Below are positions 1 to 6,367 of a DNA stretch of 13,453 nt, in pieces. Position 1 is the stretch's first letter. Every line of letters starts with the position of its first letter. The translations under genes and the position numbers were made by a program. A model generated the notes under the pieces. That model saw only the letters and a list, made by a program, of their open reading frames with translations. It did no database searches and had not been told where the DNA came from. The DNA is from Dehalococcoidia bacterium (GTDB taxonomy: Bacteria; Chloroflexota; Dehalococcoidia; Dehalococcoidales; RBG-16-60-22), in the NCBI GenBank assembly GCA_030613665.1, contig JAUWLN010000034.1, forward strand, positions 1-13,453, given 5' to 3'.

Positions 1-246
1 TTCCCCAGGCAGTGGCCGGCCAGCGTGGAGCTGGTGACTGAAGATGGGCGAAGGTTCTCGACCAGGGTTGATTATCCCAGGGGAGACCCGGAAAACCCGC
101 TTACCTGGGAAGAGCTTATCGGCAAGTTCGACGACCTGACCTCAGCTATTTACCCTGCAGAGAGAAAAGGAAAGTTAATTGAGCGGGTGCGGGCCCTGGA
201 GCAAGAGCCGGACATGAAAGGGTTTTGCCAGCTGGTTGCCGTCTAG
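1..246 (+). CDS. MmgE/PrpD family protein, C-terminal end (5'-truncated by window edge)
   Basis: The reading frame is open from the first base of the window and ends at TAG 244-246, so this is the last 81 residues of a longer protein; a GTG at 25 is internal, not a start. The tail carries a pattern typical of the MmgE/PrpD C-terminus: a 'PA-VE-T-DGR' strand, then V-x-YPRGDPENPLTWEEL, then a helix beginning with a KF pair. Family members (2-methylcitrate dehydratase, cis-aconitate decarboxylase, iminodisuccinate epimerase-like enzymes) are about 450-500 residues long, so over 80% lies outside the window. The catalytic domain is not visible, so dehydratase versus decarboxylase activity cannot be assigned. 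It converges on the CitE-like gene with only 26 bases between the stops, and I see no hairpin terminator there. Confidence 0.8.
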   Translation, partial: FPRQWPASVELVTEDGRRFSTRVDYPRGDPENPLTWEELIGKFDDLTSAIYPAERKGKLIERVRALEQEPDMKGFCQLVAV

Positions 247-272
247 AAGCCTGGCGAGGCGAAGCAGCGCTA

Positions 273-1166
273 TCAACGTCTTGAAATAGCGCGCTCTTTC
301 TCCGCAACAGCATCAGCCAGGGCGAGGAATTTTCTGGCCCTTTCCGCAACGGGGGCATCCACCATCTTGTCGTCAAGGGCGACTGACGCCTTGCCTTGCT
401 CTACGGCATCTTCAAAGGCCTGCACTACCCGGCGCGCCTGGGCGACTTCATCGTCAGAGGGAGTGAAAACCTGATTCACCGGACCGACCTGGTCGGGATG
501 GATTACCGCTTTGCCCTGGAAACCCAGCCGGGCAACCGCTTTCGTTTCCTTGATTAGCCCCTCCGTATCTCGCACGTCGGTATATACGGAGTCGATGGCC
601 AGAATATTGGCGGCGTGGCAGGCAACAGCAATCACCGTTCGGGGATAAAATATTTCAGAGCCTTCTTTGGTGCGATTTATGCCCATCTCCATAGCGAAGT
701 CTTCGGCGCCAAAGGCGGCGGCGATAATGCGAGGAGACGCACTGGTAACCTCATAGGCATTTATGATGCCTTTTGGGGTCTCAAGGAGAGCCAGAATTGC
801 TATCGAGCCTGCTTCAAGGCCCGACTTCTTCTCTGCGTCGGCGAGCAAAGCTTCAGCCCTGCGTATATCGTCTTTCGACTCACTCTTGGGGAGGCAGATG
901 CCCTTGAGTCCCCTGGTGGCGATTGCCTGTATGTCCGGTACAGCGTGAGAGGTTGTCAGTGCATTTATGCGCACAAAGATATCTTTCCCGGTTGAAGCAA
1001 GCCCATCTATTGAAGCGGCTACCATTTTACGGGCGGCGTCCTTTTCTGAAGCAGGCACTGAGTCTTCAAGATCTAGTATGAGGGCATCAGCAGGTAGCTG
1101 GCGGGCTTTTTCCAGCCTTCTTTCCTGGTTACCGGGCACAAATAAAAACGTTCGCAGTATCAGCAT
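273..1166 (-). CDS. HpcH/HpaI aldolase / CitE-like CoA ester lyase
   Basis: A 297-residue TIM-barrel lyase of the citrate lyase beta-subunit (CitE/CLYBL) group, which cleaves or condenses 3-hydroxyacyl-CoA substrates such as malyl-CoA, citramalyl-CoA or citryl-CoA. Numbered from the chosen start, the visible motifs are: R-T-FLFVPGN near the N-terminus, LDLEDSVP about 32-39, the substrate-contacting Arg in VRIN about 66, the Mg-binding Glu in LLETPKG about 129 and Asp in GAEDFA about 156, and GKAVIHPDQV about 219-228. Length fits stand-alone CitE-like lyases (270-340 residues). I chose ATG at 1166 because a GAGGAG ribosome site sits seven bases upstream; a GTG at 1181 in the same frame overlaps that site and is less likely. 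It follows the CoA-transferase by about 46 bases on the same strand, so CoA activation followed by C-C cleavage is a natural inference. Exact substrate unknown. Confidence 0.88.
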   Translation of the reverse strand: MLILRTFLFVPGNQERRLEKARQLPADALILDLEDSVPASEKDAARKMVAASIDGLASTGKDIFVRINALTTSHAVPDIQAIATRGLKGICLPKSESKDDIRRAEALLADAEKKSGLEAGSIAILALLETPKGIINAYEVTSASPRIIAAAFGAEDFAMEMGINRTKEGSEIFYPRTVIAVACHAANILAIDSVYTDVRDTEGLIKETKAVARLGFQGKAVIHPDQVGPVNQVFTPSDDEVAQARRVVQAFEDAVEQGKASVALDDKMVDAPVAERARKFLALADAVAEKERAISRR

Positions 1167-1212
1167 CGGAACTCTCCTCACACCTTAAATATCACTTCCG
1201 CCGGATTGAATA

Positions 1213-2475
1213 CTATATCACCTTCTTGAGCTTCAACTCCTCCAGTTGCGCCGATGAATAGCCGAGCAGGTCCTGGTAGACCACTTCATTCGCGGCTCCC
1301 ATGGGTAATCCAGGGAATCTAATCTCACCCGGAGAACTCGGCAACCTGACAGGTACACCAGGCATCCTGAGTGTCTTGCCTGTGACCGGGTCATTGATAT
1401 TAAGAAGCGTCTTTCTCTCCCGCACATGCGGGTCCTCGGCAATGTCGTGCATACTGGCGATGATGCTGGCAGTTATCCCGTGTTTCTCACAGGTTTCCAG
1501 GGCTTCCGGTAAAGTCATACCGGCAAACCAGTCAGCGATTACCCGGTTGAGCTCCTTCCGGCTCTCCTTTCTGATGCGAGCTTCGTTGGTACTGAAGCGG
1601 GGGTCAGTCTTATATTCGGGTTTGCCTATGGTGTCCATCAACCTTTCAAAAGGCACCTGCGCCGTGGCGGAAAGCGCCAGCCAGCAGTTGTCTTTTGTCT
1701 GGTAATTGTTGCGGGGTGCGGCACTGCTCATTTCACTGCCGAAAGGCTGAGGGATTTTCCCACTCAGCCAGTATTCAAGGAAGGTAGCACCAAGCAACCC
1801 GAGTAAAGGCTCGTAGAGTGACACGTCAATCTCCCGGCCACCGTATTCACCTCTCCTGGCGCTTCTCAGTGCCATCATGGTGGCAAAAGCAAGATGCAGC
1901 CCGGCAACCATATCCGCCAGGGGGAACGGCGGGCTCAACGGTGGGCCATCAGGTTGGGCATTCAGAAAAGTGAGGCCGCTGAAGCCCTCCGCCAGGGTGC
2001 CAAAGCCCGGCCTGGAAGAATACGGCCCCGTCTGCCCGTAGCCCGAAATTCGACCGATGACCAGCCCTTTGTTAAGCTCGAGAAGTCGCTCACCGGGGAA
2101 TCCCAGCCGGTCGAGGACTCCGGCACGGAAATTTTCCAGGAGGACGTCGGTCTTCTTGACCAGTCCTGCAAAAATCTCGGCACCTTCCGGCGTCCTTAAA
2201 TTCAGGGTTATCGGCAGCTTATTGCGGCTGACAACCGACCACCAGGGCTGAAGGCCATCTTCGAGTACCCCCCATGCCCGGATGGCATCGGGCGAATCAG
2301 GGTTCTCGATTTTGATAATCTCGGCTCCGAAATCCCCGAGAAGGGTCGCGGTAAAAGGAGCCGCTATCACGGTCCCCATGTCAATTACGCGCATGTCCTT
2401 AAGAGGCAGTTCACTGCTTTCTCCGTAAGCTCGCTGGCGCCGGATAAAATCACTTAAATCTTTATCTGAGCTCAT
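1213..2475 (-). CDS. CaiB/BaiF (class III) CoA-transferase
   Basis: A 420-residue family III CoA-transferase, a cytosolic enzyme that moves CoA between carboxylic acids through an aspartyl-CoA anhydride intermediate. Visible features: the N-terminal motif DMGTVIAAPFTATLLGDFGAE at about 32-52 followed by IIKIENP, the RNKLPITLNL strand at 84-93, LLENFRAG at 112-119, the SGYGQTGPY loop at 144-152, the presumed catalytic Asp188 in PLADMVAG, and GGREIDVSLYEP at 212-223. Length matches the family (about 390-430). The start is ATG at 2475 with an AAGGGGAA-like ribosome site upstream. It is the first gene after the promoter at 2574-2603 and is followed by the CitE-like lyase. Such transferases act on many acids (formyl, carnitine, citramalate, itaconate, mesaconate, aryl-succinates), and the sequence alone does not identify donor or acceptor. 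Confidence 0.92.
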   Translation of the reverse strand: MSSDKDLSDFIRRQRAYGESSELPLKDMRVIDMGTVIAAPFTATLLGDFGAEIIKIENPDSPDAIRAWGVLEDGLQPWWSVVSRNKLPITLNLRTPEGAEIFAGLVKKTDVLLENFRAGVLDRLGFPGERLLELNKGLVIGRISGYGQTGPYSSRPGFGTLAEGFSGLTFLNAQPDGPPLSPPFPLADMVAGLHLAFATMMALRSARRGEYGGREIDVSLYEPLLGLLGATFLEYWLSGKIPQPFGSEMSSAAPRNNYQTKDNCWLALSATAQVPFERLMDTIGKPEYKTDPRFSTNEARIRKESRKELNRVIADWFAGMTLPEALETCEKHGITASIIASMHDIAEDPHVRERKTLLNINDPVTGKTLRMPGVPVRLPSSPGEIRFPGLPMGAANEVVYQDLLGYSSAQLEELKLKKVI

Positions 2476-2573
2476 TACCTGTTCCCCTTAAGCTATTTGA
2501 TTACGATAATTTCTAAGAGCTTCTCGGGCATACCGGGGATAAGTGAAGAAGAGAAAAGCGCTTGTTGATTGCC

Positions 2574-2603
2574 ATTATAATGATTTCTCGATGGTGCCGT
2601 CAA
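2574..2603 (-). promoter_or_regulatory. sigma70-like promoter for the CoA-transferase/lyase pair
   Basis: On the minus strand TTGACG (2603-2598) is followed after 18 bases by a perfect TATAAT (2579-2574). Expected start of transcription is near 2567, giving a leader of about 90 bases before the CoA-transferase ATG. The promoter lies just after the MFS stop codon, so the last two genes of the minus-strand block can be expressed independently of the first three. Seen in sequence; activity is inferred. Confidence 0.6.
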
Positions 2604-2633
2604 AATATATTATGAAGATGATTATAATGATTT
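2574..2633. repeat. 13-bp direct repeat pair overlapping the promoter -10 box
   Basis: The 13-mer ATTATAATGATTT occurs at 2574-2586 and again at 2621-2633, 47 bases apart. The first copy contains the -10 box of the minus-strand promoter and the second overlaps the MFS stop codon. The core ATTATAAT is self-complementary. The pair may be paired protein-binding sites or a small duplication; its AT-richness means chance is not excluded. Confidence 0.4.
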
Positions 2634-3860
2634 AGCGGTTACAGGTTTCAACGTAGTGCTTAAAATCAGGCCTATAACTCCCATGGCGATGCAGACTAAG
2701 AAAGACGATTGATAACTACCGGTTGTGTCAAATAAATAGCCGGCAAAGACCGGACCAATGGCGCCACCAATGGTACCGAGAAATATTATAATGCCCAGGA
2801 TTGCACCGTGGGAGCGCATCCCAAATAGCTCAGCTACCATAGGAGATATTAGAGTTGCGTAACCACCATGTGCAAAACCGTAAATCGCAGCGAATAAAAT
2901 CAACATCCAGAATTCTCTTGCCATCAGCAGTACTGCAAACGAAATAACAAACATCAGGCAGCATATTATCATTGATTTTCTGCAGCCTATCCTATCACTT
3001 GAAGGACCGATGACAAGTCTTCCAGCAATACTTATTGCTCCAATGGAAGACAAAATTCCAGCTGCTTTTGCTGAGGAAATGCCCATATCCATCGCATGTG
3101 GTGCTAGATGTACGAGGACAATGTTTACACAGAACCAGAGAGTAAGGTACATAATACTGGTTATCCAAAGGCGTGTAGTGCGGATTGTATCGTGAAGGGA
3201 CAATCCTGATTGTGCAGTCTGCAAATCAGAAGATGTACCCTTTTTTTCTACATCTGGCCTGTGTTGAATTTTATTCGGGTCCCTGCGCAGTAATTGAGAA
3301 ACTGAGACAACAAAAATCGCACCCATAATCCCTAAAATCATATATGAATTACGCCATCCATAAGAAGATATTAACCCATCTGCCGCGAGGGGCATGATAA
3401 ACATACCGAGTCCCGTACCCACCTTGACGATACCGGTCATCATGCCTAATTTCTTTTTGAACCACCTGGCAACTGTCGAAAGAACCACGACATCTGTCGC
3501 ACTGATACCAATTCCAATTATAATTCCGTAGAATATATAGAGCTGCCACAGTGTACTTACCTGTGACATGAGGAAGTAACCGGCACCGAGGAAACAGCCG
3601 CATACGGCCATGATGACTCTCGGGCCGTATCTATCGTTAAGGCTGCCCAGAATGATACTTATAAATCCCCATACGAGCATGGAGAAGGAACGGGCACCTG
3701 AAATTGCCGCTCTGGACCATCCGAATTCATCATGCAAGGGGAGGAAAAAGACGCCGTAGGTGTTAAATAACCCCCACATGATTATCTGGAGTACGCCGGC
3801 GGCAGCAGCTACTACATAGCCATAGTAGAGTTTGTTCTTGCTATCTGGTGAAAGGGGCAT
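2622..3860 (-). CDS. MFS transporter, OFA/monocarboxylate-type
   Basis: A 412-residue inner-membrane protein with about twelve hydrophobic segments, the standard size of a major facilitator. It opens with the YYGYVVAAAAG segment and a 'YGVFFLPL--EFGWSR-AIS' pattern (about 35-54), characteristic of the oxalate/formate antiporter and monocarboxylate transporter branch. The loop 2-3 signature GSLNDRYGPR lies at about 72-81, and its second-half counterpart GPSSDRIGCRKS follows the mid-protein loop. A hydrophilic central loop (about residues 195-220, rich in K, D, Q, S) separates the two six-helix halves. The gene lies 30 bases after the CMD-fold gene, so it is probably cotranscribed and imports or exchanges the organic acid handled by the neighbouring enzymes. 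The ribosome site is weak. It is somewhat more AT-rich than its neighbours. Substrate unknown. Confidence 0.9.
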   Translation of the reverse strand: MPLSPDSKNKLYYGYVVAAAAGVLQIIMWGLFNTYGVFFLPLHDEFGWSRAAISGARSFSMLVWGFISIILGSLNDRYGPRVIMAVCGCFLGAGYFLMSQVSTLWQLYIFYGIIIGIGISATDVVVLSTVARWFKKKLGMMTGIVKVGTGLGMFIMPLAADGLISSYGWRNSYMILGIMGAIFVVSVSQLLRRDPNKIQHRPDVEKKGTSSDLQTAQSGLSLHDTIRTTRLWITSIMYLTLWFCVNIVLVHLAPHAMDMGISSAKAAGILSSIGAISIAGRLVIGPSSDRIGCRKSMIICCLMFVISFAVLLMAREFWMLILFAAIYGFAHGGYATLISPMVAELFGMRSHGAILGIIIFLGTIGGAIGPVFAGYLFDTTGSYQSSFLVCIAMGVIGLILSTTLKPVTAKSL

Positions 3861-3890
3861 ATTGTTACACCGTTCTCAACATAGCTCTCG

Positions 3891-4280
3891 CTAGGGCTGC
3901 GAGGGCTCTATCCTCTGGGGTGATACCACCTGCTTCCAGGCTTCAAAGCCGATCATGAAGGCAGGTACACTGGCCGCGGGGATACATATCTCCAGAGCTT
4001 CCAGGACCTCTTTCTTAGTCGCACCATAGTCCAGGGCCAGCTTGATGTGACTCTTTATATGGTCGACGCTTGCCTTCACCGACGTTAGAATCACCGCATA
4101 AATAATTTCTTTGGTCTTGGCATCGAGCGTTCGTTGTTTTGTGTATCCTGCCTGAATCAACTGGTCATAAGCCTTCAGAAAATCGAAATCTTCGGCCACC
4201 ATCACTTTATGGAAATCGAGGATATAACCTCGCTCCCGGTACATTTTGTCGACGAAAGCCTGCTTCTCAGCTTCTACCAT
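3891..4280 (-). CDS. carboxymuconolactone decarboxylase-fold (AhpD-like) protein lacking the redox cysteines
   Basis: A 129-residue all-helical protein of the CMD/AhpD superfamily. The diagnostic region is residues 53-116: 'DAKTKEIIY-AVILTS' leads into a helix with D73, H74 and H78, then 'ALDYGATKKEVLEALEI' and a C-terminal 'FEAW' helix. In AhpD the helix carries C-x2-C-x2-H; here only the final His (H78) is kept and the Cys positions are V72 and I75. Thiol peroxidase-type redox chemistry is therefore unlikely, and a hydrolase, decarboxylase, isomerase or binding role is more plausible. The start ATG has a strong AAGGAGG site located in the last codons of the upstream reductase gene (gap 5 bases), indicating translational coupling. 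It is the second gene of the minus-strand operon. Actual reaction not determinable. Confidence 0.82.
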   Translation of the reverse strand: MVEAEKQAFVDKMYRERGYILDFHKVMVAEDFDFLKAYDQLIQAGYTKQRTLDAKTKEIIYAVILTSVKASVDHIKSHIKLALDYGATKKEVLEALEICIPAASVPAFMIGFEAWKQVVSPQRIEPSQP

Positions 4281-4285
4281 GACAA

Positions 4286-5191
4286 TTAACCTCCTTCTCT
4301 GTTTCTCTCTTCAACACCATGCCAGTCCTCGATGAATTTTATAATGGCGGTATGACACTCATCCTCACCACCCCGGCCGACAGCGCGGTTGTAAAGCTGC
4401 TGAACCAGTTCCCCCACGGACATGGGGACATTGAGTTCGCGGCCAAGGCGTGTGGCTATCTCCAGGTCTTTATTCATAAGGCCGATAGAAAAACCCGAAT
4501 CAAATTTATTGTTCAGGACAAAAGCGGGGAACTTGAATTGGCTGGACCAGCTTCGCCCGGTGCCGGAGTTTATGGCATCGATAACCTTCTCCGGAGCGAG
4601 CCCCAGCTTCTTTGCCGCTATCAAGGCTTCTGAGGTGATTATCATGCTGCATGCTGAGCAAAGGTTATTGAGCGCCTTGACCGTGTGACCGGCTCCTATC
4701 TTGCCTAAATGGTAGATGCTTTGTCCCATCGCCTCGAGGATGGGACGACATTCCTCGTAATCTTTTTCCGCACCGCCCACCATGATTGTCAGGGTACCTT
4801 CACGAGCTCCCTTTGTGCCTCCGCTCACGGGTGCGTCCAGCATCCTGATACCCCTTACCGCTAGCTGCTCACAGAGCATTCTGGTACTTGTGGGATAGGA
4901 GCTGCTCATATCTATTACTATATCTCCGGGCCTGGCTCCTTCAATCACGCCCTCTGGACCGAGCACCGCCGCCTCCACGTAGGGGGAGGTGGGGAGCATG
5001 GTAATCACAACCGAGCTGCGGCTGGCAAGCTCTCTTGCGGAAAAGACCTTTTCCGCACCGGCCTTGGCCAGGGTTTCCACAGCCTTATCCTTGAGGTCGT
5101 ATACCACCAGAGAGTAGCCCGCCTTAAGCAGATTCTGTGCCATTGGTGTTCCCATGGCACCGGTTCCGATAAAACCGATTAAGGGTTTCAT
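4286..5191 (-). CDS. NAD(P)-dependent 3-hydroxyisobutyrate dehydrogenase-family oxidoreductase
   Basis: A 301-residue beta-hydroxyacid dehydrogenase, a family including 3-hydroxyisobutyrate dehydrogenase, tartronate semialdehyde reductase and 2-(hydroxymethyl)glutarate dehydrogenase. It interconverts a beta-hydroxyacid and its semialdehyde with NAD(P). Visible motifs: the Rossmann loop GFIGTGAMG at 6-14, the substrate-binding DAPVSGG at 119-125 followed by GAREGTLTIMVGG, and the catalytic Lys172 in GAGHTVKALNN. The all-helical C-terminal domain continues to 301, so the protein is full length. The start ATG 5191 is supported by the glycine-rich motif beginning at residue 6 and by a promoter ending about 30 bases upstream. 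It is the lead gene of the minus-strand operon, with the CMD-fold gene 5 bases behind it. Which beta-hydroxyacid it uses is not evident. Confidence 0.92.
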   Translation of the reverse strand: MKPLIGFIGTGAMGTPMAQNLLKAGYSLVVYDLKDKAVETLAKAGAEKVFSARELASRSSVVITMLPTSPYVEAAVLGPEGVIEGARPGDIVIDMSSSYPTSTRMLCEQLAVRGIRMLDAPVSGGTKGAREGTLTIMVGGAEKDYEECRPILEAMGQSIYHLGKIGAGHTVKALNNLCSACSMIITSEALIAAKKLGLAPEKVIDAINSGTGRSWSSQFKFPAFVLNNKFDSGFSIGLMNKDLEIATRLGRELNVPMSVGELVQQLYNRAVGRGGEDECHTAIIKFIEDWHGVEERNREGG

Positions 5192-5220
5192 ACTCTTACT
5201 TTATACCCATTTTGACTGGT

Positions 5221-5249
5221 ATTGTCCACTCCGGCACTGGCCTTGTCAA
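5221..5249 (-). promoter_or_regulatory. sigma70-like promoter of the reductase-led operon
   Basis: On the minus strand a perfect TTGACA (5249-5244) is followed after 17 bases by GACAAT (5226-5221; four of six match TATAAT). Transcription would begin near 5214, leaving a short leader of about 22 bases before the ATG at 5191. Confidence 0.55.
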
Positions 5250-5324
5250 GCGAATGGCCTGAGCCCAACCATACGAGTATCGACAGCGCCTTTCTGTCGG
5301 CTTATGATAGCTCTTTGTTTTTTA

Positions 5325-5535
5325 ATACGCATCCGGGCTAGAATAAAGGGAACTTGAAACGTGTGCCGATTGCCCTGATTATCCTTCCTGTGACGTGATC
5401 CAGGGTTTTTATAAAAAAGGCAGCTACAAATATGAGAGATACCGGCAATCAATTGAATTTATTAAAAATAGCGGATATGCAGAGTTCATAGAAATTGCCG
5501 ATGGCTGGAAAGGCCCTTACGGAAGATTAGGTTAA
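5325..5535 (+). pseudogene. DUF3795-like gene remnant (5'-truncated, frameshifted)
   Basis: A + frame open from 5347 to TAA 5533-5535 reads as a Cys-rich tail: LETCADCPDYPSC, then a 'GFYKKGSYKYERYRQSIEFIKNSG' region, then W-K-GPYGRLG. This resembles the C-terminal half of DUF3795 proteins (a 'KG-E-C--CP-YPC' metal-binding-like segment followed by a long helix ending in IK--G). Immediately upstream the matching 'IR-RAR-IKG' segment lies in a different frame (codons from 5325), so a one-base-type frameshift near 5349-5353 separates the two parts. No start codon or ribosome site exists, and the expected N-terminal CG-x-C region is missing. It is therefore a decayed gene, unrelated in function to its neighbours as far as can be seen. 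Family assignment is from memory of the motif pattern. Confidence 0.45.
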
Positions 5536-5658
5536 ACGCAATTGGATATGTGCTAATGCCCTGGAAACTAATTGCTGACTAATTAAGGTTAAAAAATGCC
5601 AAACGCACGTAGTGGTCTTACATATTAGTTTCTGGATGCTGGAAACAGGTATTCGCAG

Positions 5659-5994
5659 CTAGATGGTAAGAAATACAAACAAGTTCCAGAAAACAATGAT
5701 TGTATAAAATATAAGAAATGCCAGAGTAAACATGTATATTATCTTTGGCTTCCTGGTATATTTTATCCATAAAAATAATGTAGCAAGGAATGCTCCTGAT
5801 ACCTTTATAGCCAAAAACATATCCTGGCTTACCCAGGCTTGCAGGAAAGGATTTATTTCTAATGCGTGGCCGTTTGTCACAAGAAATTTAGTTATCAGGC
5901 CATCTGCTGTTATGAGGCCGAATAGAGTGTACAGCATTAACCTCATGATACGACTATTAACACTGAAACGCTTCGGAACCTCTAATATACCCAT
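5659..5994 (-). CDS. small membrane protein, DUF5658-like
   Basis: A 111-residue protein with three predicted membrane helices at about 17-39, 60-78 and 87-109. Between helices 1 and 2 is the pattern D31 ... E46-x-NP (residues 46-49) ... K64, matching the conserved D, ELNP and K positions of the small DUF5658 membrane family, whose function is not known. A short basic loop (IKYTRKPK, 77-84) separates helices 2 and 3 and is probably cytoplasmic. The ATG at 5994 has only a weak GGATAG upstream; Met17 or Met20, directly before the first helix, are alternative starts. It stands alone in the intergenic region, transcribed away from the reductase operon at 6287, with no obvious partner. Confidence 0.6.
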   Translation of the reverse strand: MGILEVPKRFSVNSRIMRLMLYTLFGLITADGLITKFLVTNGHALEINPFLQAWVSQDMFLAIKVSGAFLATLFLWIKYTRKPKIIYMFTLAFLIFYTIIVFWNLFVFLTI

Positions 5995-6055
5995 CTATCC
6001 GGATGTATACCAAACGCACTGCAAAAATCACTGATTGATACCGGTAAGGAATACA

Positions 6056-6112
6056 ATTAGGACTCAACTTATTCCCAACTTCCGCCAATCCCCGTTACAG
6101 TTGAGTCCTAAT
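6056..6112. repeat. perfect 14-bp inverted repeat with 29-base spacer
   Basis: ATTAGGACTCAACT at 6056-6069 is the exact reverse complement of 6099-6112. The 29-base spacer is C/A-rich. As RNA it would form a 14-bp stem with a large loop. There is no T-run on either side, so a classical intrinsic terminator is unlikely. A regulatory hairpin, a tiny non-autonomous element or a recombination relic are alternatives. Confidence 0.7.
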
Positions 6113-6286
6113 CGCTTGACTACACTATTATCATAAAGGCTATTGAGGATGGCTACAATCCTGCAAAGGTGTGATTCTGAAAGATTAAAGGATTAATCAT
6201 TTAAGGTGAAAAAACTTTAGCCATGCGGTCGCACTCATTGATTTCCTGGATAAATTCCCTCCTTTTTTACGACCCTATCTCACGAC

Positions 6287-6315
6287 TTGACATCCACTAA
6301 CCCTGCCTGTAACAT
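6287..6315 (+). promoter_or_regulatory. sigma70-like promoter of the dehydratase/reductase operon
   Basis: A perfect -35 TTGACA (6287-6292) is followed by exactly 17 bases and then TAACAT (6310-6315; four of six match TATAAT). Predicted start of transcription is near 6322, giving a leader of about 45 bases to the ATG at 6368. The TTG that opens the longest reading frame of the first gene is this -35 box, which argues against translation starting there. Confidence 0.65.
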
Positions 6316-6316
6316 A

Positions 6317-6337
6317 ATACCTAGCCATTCTAGGTAT
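6317..6337. promoter_or_regulatory. operator-like palindrome at the transcription start
   Basis: ATACCTAG (6317-6324), five bases CCATT, then CTAGGTAT (6330-6337) form a perfect 8-bp inverted repeat of 21 bp total. It begins one base after the -10 box and covers the predicted +1, the classic place for a dimeric repressor. A shorter GGTAT half-motif recurs at 6340-6344. No regulator gene is in the window. A short RNA hairpin in the leader is the alternative reading. Confidence 0.6.
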
Positions 6338-6367
6338 CTGGTATTCTATGTTGTGGGCTCGATAGAG

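Larger units (their letters stand above)
5192..6286. other. intergenic region between the two divergent operons, with decayed genes
   Basis: About 1.1 kb separates the minus-strand operon from the plus-strand operon. I can support a promoter at its left edge, a DUF3795-like remnant, one small membrane-protein gene and one inverted repeat (listed separately). 5536-5658 and 6113-6286 hold no gene I can support. In 6113-6286 there are short protein-like stretches without starts: on + about 6136-6174 reading 'KAIEDGYNPAKV' then stop, and on - 6266-6201 reading 'INECDRMAKVFSP' then stop. These may be gene debris or chance. The 10-mer CCAAACGCAC occurs on both sides of the membrane-protein gene (about 5599 and 6010). 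The sequence is more AT-rich than the operons. Confidence 0.5.

Noticed and set aside
615..995. Plus-strand open frame of 126 codons
   Set aside because: It lies wholly antisense to the CitE-like lyase, whose motifs are clear; no domain or ribosome site supports it.
6201..6266. Minus-strand 21-codon open stretch ending in AKVFSP and stop, with an AAGGAGG nearby
   Set aside because: It reads like a protein tail but is bounded by a stop upstream, the ribosome-site-like bases are not placed before a start codon in that frame, and it is too short to assign.
6287..6367. N-terminal extension of the BcrC-like protein from a TTG start
   Set aside because: The TTG is the first codon of a perfect -35 box, the extension spans the operator palindrome, and the encoded residues are not family-like; ATG 6368 gives the normal length.
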